Shown here in pieces: positions 1 to 7,391 of a stretch of 9,249 bases of DNA. Below the pieces are notes generated by a model. It saw nothing but the letters and a program-made list of their open reading frames with translations. It made no database searches and was not told the DNA's origin. Position 1 is the stretch's first letter. The number at the start of each line of letters is the position of its first letter. Origin of the DNA: Rhodospirillaceae bacterium (lineage in GTDB: Bacteria; Pseudomonadota; Alphaproteobacteria; Thalassobaculales; Thalassobaculaceae); the NCBI GenBank assembly GCA_002701455.1, contig NZVJ01000118.1, positions 29,328 through 38,576 on the forward strand, read 5' to 3'. A program made the translations under genes and the position numbers.

Positions 1-363
1 GCTCTAATGCGTCTTACACGAGCCGGCATGATTGAAGTCCTAAGCTCAGATTATATCCGCACAGCTAAAGCAAAGGGTTTGTCACCAGCCTCCGTCTTGT
101 TCAAGCACGCTCTGAGAAATGCGATAATACCTGTTGTAGCTTTGGCAGCTGTCTGGTTTGGATTTATGCTAGGCGGATCAATCGTTATTGAAACAATCTT
201 TAATTTGAAGGGCATAGGGTGGCTTTCTTATGATGCCTTACTTCGTTCGGACTTGCCGGTTGTCCAGGCAATTGTTCTAATTTTTGCTACTTTTTATGTC
301 GTTTTGACTCTACTTTCAGATCTTCTAAATGCTTATTTAGACCCTAGGATCTCTGTTCGATGA
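1..363 (+). CDS. Dpp/Opp-type ABC transporter permease, DppB-like (5' partial)
   Basis: This is the C-terminal 120 residues of an inner-membrane permease subunit of a peptide/nickel-type ABC importer. The frame is open from base 1, so the ATG at position 7 is internal and not the start. Family members run to roughly 305-340 residues, so more than half lies upstream. Visible landmarks are the cytoplasmic EAA loop (DYIRTAKAKGL, then HALRNAIIPV), which docks on the ATPase, two hydrophobic spans, and the family's usual C-terminal end LDPRI. The stop TGA overlaps the next gene's ATG in an ATGA junction, indicating translational coupling with the second permease. Membership of the DppB/OppB family is clear; the substrate cannot be read from a permease fragment. 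Confidence 0.93.
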   Translation, partial: ALMRLTRAGMIEVLSSDYIRTAKAKGLSPASVLFKHALRNAIIPVVALAAVWFGFMLGGSIVIETIFNLKGIGWLSYDALLRSDLPVVQAIVLIFATFYVVLTLLSDLLNAYLDPRISVR

Positions 364-1274
364 CTATTATATCTTCATTATTTAGGGGCAAGCAAACGGC
401 TGAAGAAATTCTAGAGCCGACGCCGATGACAAAGTTGTGTCGGCGTGTATTCAAAAACCATAGCTTTTTGATAGGAGCCTTGATCCTAATCGTCATAATC
501 ACAATAGCAGTCTTGGCACCTTTCATCGCTCCTCACGATCCCTACGATCAGGACCTTGCCAGAAGATTAATTAATCCTTTTTGGCACGATAAAAAAACAG
601 CTGACTTACACGTACTTGGTACTGATAAGGTTGGCCGAGATTACCTCTCAAGAGTGATTTACGGAGCCCAGATTTCGCTGCTTATAGGTTTTCTAACAGT
701 TCTAATTTCCGGAGTTATAGGCACATCATTAGGTGTGATTGCGGGGTATTTTGGCGGCAGGGTAGATATGGTAGTGAATTTCATTATTAATACCCGATTA
801 GCGATGCCTGTTTTCCTTGTTGCAATGGCTGCAGTAGTGGCATTTGGCGCGTCAATCCACGTTGTTATCATGGTTTTAGGTTTATTCCTTTGGGATAGAT
901 TTGCCGTGGTGATGCGAAGTATTACAATGCAGGCGAGGGACTTAGATTATGTAAAAGCAGCCAGGGCGATTGGCTGCTCGACACCCTATATTATCATCAG
1001 GGAAATTTTCCCCAACGTTCTTTCCTCGCTTACAGTTGTTGCGACTGTTGAAATGGCAAATGCTATTCTACTGGAGGCAGCGTTATCCTTTCTTGGTTTT
1101 GGAGTTCAAGCGCCAACCCCTAGTTGGGGCTTGATGCTTAATGAAGGGCGGGAATACATGTTTTTTTCACCTTGGCTACTAGCACTACCTGGGACGGGTC
1201 TTTTTCTTTTGGTTCTAGCTATAAATTTATTTGGTGACGGCCTTCGTGATGTGACATTGGAGCGGGAACGTTGA
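360..1274 (+). CDS. Dpp/Opp-type ABC transporter permease, DppC-like
   Basis: Second inner-membrane permease of the importer, 304 residues, a normal length for the DppC/OppC family. A first membrane span lies at about residues 36-57, followed by a periplasmic loop ending in the family motif LGTDKVGRD (86-94). More spans follow from about residue 104, then the EAA loop DYVKAARAIGC...FPNV (about 196-220), where FP replaces the more usual LP. The C-terminal part carries the familiar PSWG motif (254-257). The ATG at 360 overlaps the preceding stop by 4 nt and has AGGA at 346-349, 10 nt upstream. An internal Met23 start is possible but less likely. It should pair with the upstream permease as the transmembrane heterodimer. 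Confidence 0.95.
   Translation: MTIISSLFRGKQTAEEILEPTPMTKLCRRVFKNHSFLIGALILIVIITIAVLAPFIAPHDPYDQDLARRLINPFWHDKKTADLHVLGTDKVGRDYLSRVIYGAQISLLIGFLTVLISGVIGTSLGVIAGYFGGRVDMVVNFIINTRLAMPVFLVAMAAVVAFGASIHVVIMVLGLFLWDRFAVVMRSITMQARDLDYVKAARAIGCSTPYIIIREIFPNVLSSLTVVATVEMANAILLEAALSFLGFGVQAPTPSWGLMLNEGREYMFFSPWLLALPGTGLFLLVLAINLFGDGLRDVTLERER
1259..1262 (+). promoter_or_regulatory. Ribosome binding site for TTG-started DppD-like gene
   Basis: GGAG lies 8 nt before the TTG at 1271, inside the end of the preceding permease gene. It supports the rare TTG codon, which overlaps the preceding TGA stop as TTGA, over the in-frame GTG at 1292. Confidence 0.6.
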
Positions 1275-2278
1275 GTGATAAAAAAGAAGTAGTGTTGGAA
1301 GTAGATAATCTTCGAGTTGATATTCCTGTTTCAGCTGGCGTACTTCATCCAGTTAGAGGTATTTCATTTGACGTATCACGTGGAGAGACTCTTTGTATCG
1401 TAGGCGAGTCGGGTTGCGGTAAGTCTTTGACTTCTTTGGCATTAATGGGTTTGTTGCCCAAAAAGGCACACCGAAAAGCGGATCGACTGAATTTTCTCGG
1501 GCAAGATATTCTGGATTTTGATGAGCGCCAAATGGCCAGACTCAGGGGAGTTAAAATGGCTATGATTTTCCAGGAGCCTATGACGTCATTAAACCCATCC
1601 TATACTATTGGTAATCAATTGGAGGAGGTTTATTTACGACATATGGCGTCAAATCGGTTGGAGGCACGGGAACGGGCAATATTCCTATTGGATAGGGTCG
1701 GTATATCCTCGGCAGGGAGTAGGCTCGGTCAATACCCTCATCAGCTTTCTGGGGGACTTAGGCAGAGGGTTATGATCGCCATGGCTTTAATGTGTGGTCC
1801 AGACCTTATTATAGCGGACGAGCCAACTACTGCCCTCGATGTCACTATTCAAGCCCAGATACTTCACCTTCTAGCAGAGCTGCAATCAGATTTTGATATG
1901 GCGATGATACTAATAACACATGACCTTGGGATCGTCGCCCGGGTAGCTGATAAGGTGCAGGTCATGTATGCAGGCCGTACTGTTGAGGAAGGAAACTGTG
2001 AGTCTGTTTTTGATAACCCTCGTCATCCTTATACCTCGGGACTATTACGTTGCATTCCTGTTCCGGGTAAGACGCAGCCAGGCCAGAAGTTAGGTACGGT
2101 TCCAGGAGTTGTACCGAACTTGGTTGGTGAAATAAGCGGATGTATGTTCAGAAACCGATGCGAGTTTGCTAATGATGAGTGCAAGCAACTTAGCGACACA
2201 CCTACTGTTCTCGACGATGGCCATGCGTATTCATGCCGCTTATCAACCAATGAGATAGACGCAGTTATTGGGGACTGA
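1271..2278 (+). CDS. Dpp/Opp-type ABC transporter ATP-binding protein, DppD-like
   Basis: First of two cytoplasmic ATPases that power the importer, 335 residues. All nucleotide-binding motifs are present in order: Walker A GESGCGKS (45-52), Q-loop Gln101, signature LSGGLRQRV (159-167), Walker B LIIADEP (179-185), D-loop ALD (188-190) and switch His217. The C-terminal oligopeptide/dipeptide extension starts near HPYT (252-255). It carries four cysteines, C291, C297, C304 and C322, in the spacing that DppD-type proteins are reported to use for a [4Fe-4S] cluster. The chosen start is TTG with a 4-nt overlap on the permease stop and a GGAG ribosome site 8 nt upstream. No ATG lies near the N-terminus in frame. 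The signature has L for the usual Q (LSGGL), as often seen in DppD proteins. Confidence 0.95.
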   Translation: MSDKKEVVLEVDNLRVDIPVSAGVLHPVRGISFDVSRGETLCIVGESGCGKSLTSLALMGLLPKKAHRKADRLNFLGQDILDFDERQMARLRGVKMAMIFQEPMTSLNPSYTIGNQLEEVYLRHMASNRLEARERAIFLLDRVGISSAGSRLGQYPHQLSGGLRQRVMIAMALMCGPDLIIADEPTTALDVTIQAQILHLLAELQSDFDMAMILITHDLGIVARVADKVQVMYAGRTVEEGNCESVFDNPRHPYTSGLLRCIPVPGKTQPGQKLGTVPGVVPNLVGEISGCMFRNRCEFANDECKQLSDTPTVLDDGHAYSCRLSTNEIDAVIGD

Positions 2279-2280
2279 TA

Positions 2281-3240
2281 ATGAAACAAGAGAATGCACT
2301 AGAGGCTATCAGCGTTTCTTGTGTTTTTAAGATAAACCAGGGTTTATTCAAAGGGTCGAAACCTCTTGTCGCGGTTAATGGGGTTTCATTAAAAATACCA
2401 AAGGGTAAGGTCGTAGGTTTGGTAGGGGAGTCAGGGTGTGGAAAATCAACACTAGCCAATATTTTGTTAGGATTGCAAAGCCCGACTTCAGGTGAGGTGC
2501 TCTATTCGGGCAAAGCAGCATCGGGTTTTTCAAATCGCCACATAGCAAGGCGTATTCAACCAATCTTCCAAGATCCGTACTCGTCGCTTAACGCCACAAA
2601 AACCGTCAAGTCGATCATATCGTTACCCTTACGTATTCATAAAATTGGAGAGCCTATTACGTGGGATGGAAAAGTTAGGGAAATGCTGGACTTGGTTGGT
2701 CTGCCAGCACGTGTGGCAGAGAGTTATCCTTCACAATTATCTGGTGGTCAACGGCAACGAGTTGCAATAGCGCGTGCCCTAATTATGCGCCCTGAGGTAG
2801 TGATATGCGATGAACCGACCTCTGCTCTAGATGTATCAGTGCAGTCCCAAATTTTGAATTTGCTGCAGGATTTGCGATTAGAACTTGGTTTAACCTATTT
2901 GATGATTAGCCATAACCTTGCAGTTGTTGAACATATGGCAGATCGAGTGGCGGTGATGTACCTCGGACGTATTGTGGAGGAGGCAGAGTCGGCAGTTTTA
3001 TTCAAAGAGCCTAAACATCCCTATACTAGAGCATTATTGAGTTCAGTGCTTACACCGGATCCGCGGTTAGGTGTGCCCGATACGCAGCTGGGCACCATAT
3101 TCCCAAATCCTATAGATCCGCCCGCTGGCTGTAGTTTTCATCCGCGATGCGCAAGCCGAATAGATATTTGTAGTCAAAAAACGCCAGCACCGCATCTGGA
3201 AAAACAGCACATGGCAGAATGTCACTTATTTTCAAAGTGA
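2281..3240 (+). CDS. Dpp/Opp-type ABC transporter ATP-binding protein, DppF-like
   Basis: Second ATPase of the importer, 319 residues, expected to form a heterodimer with the preceding DppD-like subunit. Motifs: Walker A GESGCGKST (49-57), Q-loop Gln97, signature LSGGQRQRV (153-161), Walker B VVICDEP (173-179), D-loop ALD (182-184) and switch His211. The C-terminal peptide-transporter extension has C284, C290, C297 and C314, with almost the same spacing as in its partner (x5, x6, then x16 against x17), so both halves may hold an iron-sulfur cluster. The ATG lies 2 nt after the preceding stop, with GGGGA at 2270-2274 as ribosome site. It is the last gene of the operon; the next gene is convergent. 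Confidence 0.95.
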   Translation: MKQENALEAISVSCVFKINQGLFKGSKPLVAVNGVSLKIPKGKVVGLVGESGCGKSTLANILLGLQSPTSGEVLYSGKAASGFSNRHIARRIQPIFQDPYSSLNATKTVKSIISLPLRIHKIGEPITWDGKVREMLDLVGLPARVAESYPSQLSGGQRQRVAIARALIMRPEVVICDEPTSALDVSVQSQILNLLQDLRLELGLTYLMISHNLAVVEHMADRVAVMYLGRIVEEAESAVLFKEPKHPYTRALLSSVLTPDPRLGVPDTQLGTIFPNPIDPPAGCSFHPRCASRIDICSQKTPAPHLEKQHMAECHLFSK

Positions 3241-3286
3241 ATTAATGGAAACCTGGTTGATATTGAACCTTGTGGAAAAACTAGAT

Positions 3287-4189
3287 CTATTCGTCGGTCA
3301 AAAGTGAATACTCCCGAGGCTGTCTGTGTTCAACAAAATTGAAAATATTTTCCTGAATTTCTTGGCAACGGTCTAAATTTATCTCGGCGATAATTATTTG
3401 ATCGTCAGGCCCTTGCGATCTAGCGATCACTTCGCCAGTTGGCGCTACTATTAAACTCCCCCCAATGAGTTCACATCCTTCTTCAAAGCCGGCTTTGGCG
3501 ACTGCTACAGACCAAACGCCATTTTGATAGCAACCAGCTTGAATACTAAGTTCATTATGGAAATACTGAAGATGATCGTGTTCTGGAGCTAAAGGATAAT
3601 GAAGGGGGGTATTATAGCCAAGTACAACAAGTTCGGCGCCCTTTAAGCCCAAAACCCGCCAAGTCTCAGGCCATCTGCGGTCATTACAAATACACATACC
3701 AATTTTAGCATCTAATGCATCAAATACTGGAAAGCCAAGGTTTCCCTTTTCAAAGTAATATTTTTCTAAATGTTGAAAAGGACGCCACTCTTGATTATCG
3801 CTATGACCAGGCAAGTGGATTTTTCTGTATTTCCCGATAATTTTCCCAAAGTTATTTACCATAATGGCGGTATTGTATCGATGGCCGTCTGGTGTTAATT
3901 CGGCATAGCCAATGTGAAAAGCGATATTAAGTTTCTTGGATGCTTCAAATAAAGGTAATACGTCCTTATTAGGCATTTCCCTTTCAAACATGTGGTCAAA
4001 ATCTGTTTTATTTTCGACCCACCAACGTGGAAAAAATGTAGTTAGTGCAAGTTCTGGATATACTATTAGTTGCGCGCCGCGACTGGCTGCTTGATGCATA
4101 AGAGCAATCATGCGGTTTACTGCAGACGCTTTTGTTTCATCTCGACTTATTGGACCAAGTTGACCACCCGCAACAACCATGTTTCGCAT
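3287..4189 (-). CDS. Nitrilase-superfamily amidohydrolase, N-carbamoyl-D-amino acid hydrolase-like
   Basis: Cytoplasmic carbon-nitrogen hydrolase of 300 residues. It closely follows N-carbamoyl-D-amino acid amidohydrolase (about 304 residues), which turns N-carbamoyl-D-amino acids into D-amino acids, CO2 and ammonia. The Glu-Lys-Cys triad is intact: Glu46 (YPELALTTFFPRW), Lys123 (YRKIHLPGH) and Cys168 (CICNDRRWPETWR). The C-terminal NIFNF...HRQP motif of this subgroup is also present. The frame could begin 14 codons earlier at 4231, but the ATG at 4189 matches the family N-terminus (MRNMVVAGGQLGPI) and has a strong GGAGG 9 nt before it, so I chose it. No hydantoinase or racemase gene is visible nearby. 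The importer next door is convergent, so co-transcription is excluded. A related ureido or amide substrate is possible. Confidence 0.88.
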   Translation of the reverse strand: MRNMVVAGGQLGPISRDETKASAVNRMIALMHQAASRGAQLIVYPELALTTFFPRWWVENKTDFDHMFEREMPNKDVLPLFEASKKLNIAFHIGYAELTPDGHRYNTAIMVNNFGKIIGKYRKIHLPGHSDNQEWRPFQHLEKYYFEKGNLGFPVFDALDAKIGMCICNDRRWPETWRVLGLKGAELVVLGYNTPLHYPLAPEHDHLQYFHNELSIQAGCYQNGVWSVAVAKAGFEEGCELIGGSLIVAPTGEVIARSQGPDDQIIIAEINLDRCQEIQENIFNFVEHRQPREYSLLTDE

Positions 4190-4198
4190 AATACTTTT

Positions 4199-4203
4199 CC
4201 TCC
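4199..4203 (-). promoter_or_regulatory. Strong ribosome binding site deciding the amidohydrolase start
   Basis: Read on the minus strand this is GGAGG, 9 nt before the ATG at 4189. It lies inside the longer open frame that could start at 4231, so the shorter start is the better one. Confidence 0.7.
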
Positions 4204-4236
4204 AGAAGGGACGTTGAATTGACATGTTCAACTTTG

Positions 4237-4271
4237 ATCTAAATGATTTGTGACGTAAACCTAATTTAGAT
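4237..4271. repeat. 8-bp perfect inverted repeat in divergent promoter region
   Basis: ATCTAAAT at 4237-4244 and ATTTAGAT at 4264-4271 are exact reverse complements separated by 19 bp. They sit in the 192-nt gap (4190-4381) between the divergent amidohydrolase and VOC genes. This is a plausible operator for a dimeric regulator acting on either or both genes. The AT-rich context means chance is a real alternative. I could not find a convincing -35/-10 pair for either direction in this gap; TATACT at 4284-4289 is an isolated -10-like hexamer. Confidence 0.3.
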
Positions 4272-4368
4272 ACGGGAATTGTTTATACTATTGAGACAAA
4301 TGCCACTTTTAGTAAATGTACGTTTTTCTTATCCGTTATTTTTGAAGCTAAATTATAAAAATATTCTT

Positions 4369-4374
4369 GGGAGG
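4369..4374 (+). promoter_or_regulatory. Ribosome binding site deciding the VOC protein start
   Basis: GGGAGG lies 7 nt before the ATG at 4382. The ATG at 4376 is only 1 nt away and the TTG at 4367 overlaps the site, so both are poor starts. Confidence 0.7.
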
Positions 4375-4381
4375 TATGCAG

Positions 4382-4780
4382 ATGTTAATAGGCATTGATC
4401 ACATCGTGTTAAATTGTAAGGACGTGGAATATACTGCAGACTGGTACGAAAGAGTCCTCAGATTAAAACGTGAGGTATTTGGCCCAGAGGGTCGCATTGC
4501 GCTCAAATTTGGAAATCAAAAGATAAATCTTCGGCCAATTGGTGCGAAAGGCTGGTTGTCAGGAGAAAAAGAAGTGGCAGGCTCCGCCGATATTTGCTTT
4601 TTAACCAAAGAAACACTCTCGTCAGTAGCCAGTCGTTTACGTGAAGAAGGCGTAGAAGTTATCCTAGGTCCCGTGGAACGTACGGGCTCATTAGGTACGA
4701 TGACTTCTATTTACTTCCGAGACCCCGACGGAAGCTTACTGGAGATAGCATCCTATTCAGAAACGGAGACTCCTATGTAA
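4382..4780 (+). CDS. VOC-superfamily (glyoxalase-fold) protein
   Basis: A small cytoplasmic protein of 132 residues with two beta-alpha-beta-beta-beta modules, the usual length for single-chain vicinal oxygen chelate proteins that dimerise. It begins IDHIVLNCKDV with the expected N-terminal metal ligand His7 and ends FRDPDGSLLEIASY with the expected Glu121. The middle ligand position looks altered: the stretch QKINLRP has Arg51 where I recall relatives having His (QKINLHP). Members include glyoxalases, extradiol dioxygenases, epimerases and resistance proteins, so the reaction cannot be named. The start at 4382 is set by GGGAGG 7 nt upstream. It is divergent from the amidohydrolase and ends 8 nt before the convergent flavin-reductase gene, leaving no room for a terminator between them. 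Confidence 0.85.
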   Translation: MLIGIDHIVLNCKDVEYTADWYERVLRLKREVFGPEGRIALKFGNQKINLRPIGAKGWLSGEKEVAGSADICFLTKETLSSVASRLREEGVEVILGPVERTGSLGTMTSIYFRDPDGSLLEIASYSETETPM

Positions 4781-4788
4781 TTTTTAGA

Positions 4789-5454
4789 TTATCTATAAAC
4801 GCCGTCCCACTCGCCAGTTGCATTTTCAACACTGCCATCTTCTTTTACGACAGGACGCCGGAGTTCAAAGGCGGTCTCGGGAGTAATCACGCCATAATCC
4901 ATATACCCCATTCGGGCTAATGGACGCATGTCTGCGGTATTTACTATTCCATCTTTTATAAAATTGTCGTCAATAAAAATTCCAATTACCTGTCCGATTA
5001 TTAGAAAATGACCTCTATCGCTGCCGGGATGCACGTCTGGCATTTCTACAGTCTTCCAGTGTTTACATTCTAAAGAGGCTGGTGCCCTTGCGACCCTTGG
5101 AGGTTTAACAAATTGTGATGGGGATGTTGCGAGATTTGCCAACGCGAATTCATCTGCTAAATGATCTACAGGCGCTGAGCTAATGTTCATGCCCTCACGA
5201 GTGTCCCATGTTGAAATGGAACAAGTGAATTCCCCATTGCTTTCGATGTTCTTTAAGCTGTCTTTCCTATTTACTGTAGAGAACATGACATAATTCGGAT
5301 TGGCAGCGACAGCGTTGAAAAAACTGTATGGCGCCAGATTTAAAACCCCTTCTTCAGAAACCGTCGAAATCCAGCCTATCGGTCTTGGTGCTATTATTGC
5401 TTTGAATGGGTCGTGTTTTAATCCATGCTCATTAGTAGTGCAGTCGTAATACAT
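4789..5454 (-). CDS. Flavin reductase-like (DIM6/NTAB) FMN-binding protein
   Basis: A cytoplasmic split-barrel FMN-binding protein of 221 residues. Family members pass electrons from NAD(P)H to flavin, often for a partner monooxygenase, though many have unknown substrates. The flavin-binding signatures are clear: APRPIGWIST (22-31), NLAPYSFFNAV (39-49), KDSLKNI (64-70), SSAP (92-95) and ECK (129-131). The ATG at 5454 is preceded by GAGG only 4 nt away, a short but usable spacing. The gene lies 54 nt downstream of the dehydratase gene on the same strand with no terminator-like hairpin seen between them, so it is probably co-transcribed. It could serve the NMO-like flavoenzyme or an off-window oxygenase; this is inference. 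Confidence 0.87.
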   Translation of the reverse strand: MYYDCTTNEHGLKHDPFKAIIAPRPIGWISTVSEEGVLNLAPYSFFNAVAANPNYVMFSTVNRKDSLKNIESNGEFTCSISTWDTREGMNISSAPVDHLADEFALANLATSPSQFVKPPRVARAPASLECKHWKTVEMPDVHPGSDRGHFLIIGQVIGIFIDDNFIKDGIVNTADMRPLARMGYMDYGVITPETAFELRRPVVKEDGSVENATGEWDGVYR

Positions 5455-5508
5455 CGTTCCTCGCTTATTAGTGATTGAATTATTTAAAGAAGTTAAACCA
5501 AGCAGATT

Positions 5509-7254
5509 TTAGAAGATATCAGGCTCATTAACAGGTGCTCCATAATCGGTTTTCAAAAAGTCAAAGTCACAACCCTCTGGGGCTTGCTCAATATGCTTGG
5601 AGAACATGTAACCATATCCTCTCTCAAACCGCGGTTTTTGAGGACGCCAGTTTTGTTGTCTTTGCTGCAACTCGTTATCATCCACTTCCATTTTTATCAA
5701 ACGTTTTTGGACATCTATAGTAACCATGTCTCCAGTCTGCACTAAAGCTAAACCTCCTCCAATATAGCTTTCAGGCGAAATATGGAGCACGCACGCGCCA
5801 TAGCTTGTACCTGACATACGTGCGTCAGACATTCTAAGCATATCGCGCACGCCTTGTTTTACAAGTTTGGTGGGTACCGGCAGCATACCCCACTCTGGCA
5901 TACCGGGTCCGCCTTTTGGTCCAGCGTTTCGTAATATCAATACCGTATCCGCAGTAGCATCAATATTTTCGTCATAGATAGCATTTTGCATGGATGGGTA
6001 ATCGTCAAAGACAAGAGCTGGGCCAGTGTGTTTTAGAAACTTGTTATCCATTGCGGATACTTTCATAACGCACCCGTCCGGTGCCAAATTTCCTTTCAGA
6101 ACAACCAGAGCTCCCGACGGATATATTGGATTATCTAACGATCTTATAACGTCATGATTGTAAACTTCTGCATTTCCTATGTTTTCCCCAATGGACTTTC
6201 CGTTTACAGTCGTGGCCCCGGTTTTGAGGAATTTTGCTATTACTTTCAACATGGCTCTTAGACCACCAGCATAGTAAAAGTCTTCCATAAGGTATGTGCT
6301 GCCATTTGGTCTAATGTTAGCGATAACTGGGACTTCTCTACCTATGCGATCAAAATCGTCCAAACTTATGTCAAAGCCTGCTCTCCTAGCAATTGCGATT
6401 ACATGAATTATAGCGTTCGTCGAGCACCCCATGGCCATTGCTGCTGAGATAGCATTCTCGAACGAAGAGCGAGAGAGAAACTCGCTTGGACGCAAATCTT
6501 CCCATGCCATCTCAACAATTCGGCGACCTGTTTGGGTAGCTAATCGAATATGATTTGAATCTGCCGCTGGTATAGAAGCTCCTCCAGGTAATACAAAGCC
6601 AATAGTTTCCGCTATTGATGTCATTGTTGATGCGGTTCCCATTGTCATGCAATGACCAAATGATCTTGCTATGCCTTCCTCTACTTCCCTCCAATCCTCC
6701 TCTGTTATTTTACCTTCTCTTAAATCATCATAATATTTCCAAGTATCTGACCCAGAACCTAAAGGTACTCCTTTCCAGTTACCGCGGAGCATAGGGCCTG
6801 CGGGGAAAAATATTGTCGGTAAGTCCATCGACAAAGCTCCCATTATTAACCCGGGGGTTGTTTTGTCACATCCACCCATCAATACACATGCATCGATAGG
6901 ATGTTGCCGGAGTAGTTCTTCCGTTTCCATGGCTAAAAAATTTCTATAGAGCATGGTAGTAGGTTTAACTATGGGTTCAGCAAGGGAGATTGCTGGCAAC
7001 TCTATCGGAAAGCCGCCAGACTGAAGAATACCCCTTTTAACTTGCTCAACGCGTTCCTTAAAATGAACATGACAATGACTGATGTCCGACCACGTGTTGA
7101 TAATTCCAATCACGGGTTTTCCAGACCAGTCTTTCTGGTCGTATCCCATTTGCATGGTTCGTGACCTATGGCCAAAAGCCCTAAGATCATCTACGCCATA
7201 CCATCTATGGCTGCGAAAATTTTCGTATGAAATTTTTTTTGAAATTTTAGTCAC
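5509..7254 (-). CDS. IlvD/Edd-family dehydratase (sugar-acid dehydratase type, e.g. L-arabinonate-like)
   Basis: An iron-sulfur dehydratase of 581 residues that should remove water from a 2,3-dihydroxy acid to give a 2-keto-3-deoxy acid. Three candidate [2Fe-2S] ligands are visible: Cys61 (SHCHVHF), Cys129 (GGCDKTTP) and Cys202 (GHCMTMGTAS). The Mg-site residues Glu93, Asp130, Lys131 and Glu454 match pentonate dehydratases, and Ser481 (ARMSGTSYG) matches the catalytic serine. The length and the LRAFGHRSR...NTWSDI style fit the pentonate/sugar-acid dehydratase branch (about 580 residues) better than housekeeping valine/isoleucine IlvD, though I cannot name the sugar acid. The start is GTG, with AAGGA 10 nt upstream at 7265-7269; no ATG, GTG or TTG lies further upstream in frame before a stop. 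It heads the unit containing the flavin reductase-like gene. Confidence 0.92.
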   Translation of the reverse strand: MTKISKKISYENFRSHRWYGVDDLRAFGHRSRTMQMGYDQKDWSGKPVIGIINTWSDISHCHVHFKERVEQVKRGILQSGGFPIELPAISLAEPIVKPTTMLYRNFLAMETEELLRQHPIDACVLMGGCDKTTPGLIMGALSMDLPTIFFPAGPMLRGNWKGVPLGSGSDTWKYYDDLREGKITEEDWREVEEGIARSFGHCMTMGTASTMTSIAETIGFVLPGGASIPAADSNHIRLATQTGRRIVEMAWEDLRPSEFLSRSSFENAISAAMAMGCSTNAIIHVIAIARRAGFDISLDDFDRIGREVPVIANIRPNGSTYLMEDFYYAGGLRAMLKVIAKFLKTGATTVNGKSIGENIGNAEVYNHDVIRSLDNPIYPSGALVVLKGNLAPDGCVMKVSAMDNKFLKHTGPALVFDDYPSMQNAIYDENIDATADTVLILRNAGPKGGPGMPEWGMLPVPTKLVKQGVRDMLRMSDARMSGTSYGACVLHISPESYIGGGLALVQTGDMVTIDVQKRLIKMEVDDNELQQRQQNWRPQKPRFERGYGYMFSKHIEQAPEGCDFDFLKTDYGAPVNEPDIF

Positions 7255-7306
7255 GACTTGCTGATCCTTAGATATTTCCCCAGTTGGATATCCTATCTTT
7301 TGGCTT

Positions 7307-7334
7307 TTAATATTTACAACTAATTTATCGTCAA
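7307..7334 (-). promoter_or_regulatory. Candidate sigma-70-type promoter for the dehydratase/flavin-reductase unit
   Basis: On the minus strand, TTGACG (7334-7329, five of six matches to TTGACA) is followed after 16 nt by TATTAA (7312-7307, four of six matches to TATAAT). This would give a leader of roughly 45 nt before the GTG at 7254. It was found by eye only. Confidence 0.35.
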
Positions 7335-7361
7335 TCCACTACTGAAAACGCTTTTTTAATT

Positions 7362-7391
7362 TTGACTTGAAGAGAATGCTGCGGTTTTACT
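7362..7391 (+). promoter_or_regulatory. Candidate promoter for the NMO-like gene
   Basis: TTGACT at 7362-7367 is followed after 18 nt by TTTACT at 7386-7391, a weak -10. The left arm of the inverted repeat at 7373-7418 falls in the spacer and the -10 lies inside the repeat, so a regulator bound there could block it. TAAAAT at 7490-7495 is an alternative -10 nearer the gene but has no good -35. Confidence 0.25.

Noticed and set aside
7..9. ATG at position 7 as the start of the first permease gene.
   Set aside because: The frame is open to base 1, and the encoded part begins just before the EAA loop, well inside a DppB-type permease.
3241..3286. GGTT (3255-3258) and AACC (3266-3269) as a possible bidirectional terminator between the importer and the convergent amidohydrolase.
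   Set aside because: The stem is only 4 bp with a 7-nt loop and has no T-run on either strand, so it is too weak to call.
4190..4231. A 14-codon N-terminal extension of the amidohydrolase from the ATG at 4231.
   Set aside because: The strong GGAGG at 4199-4203 lies inside it and points to the ATG at 4189, which also matches the family N-terminus.
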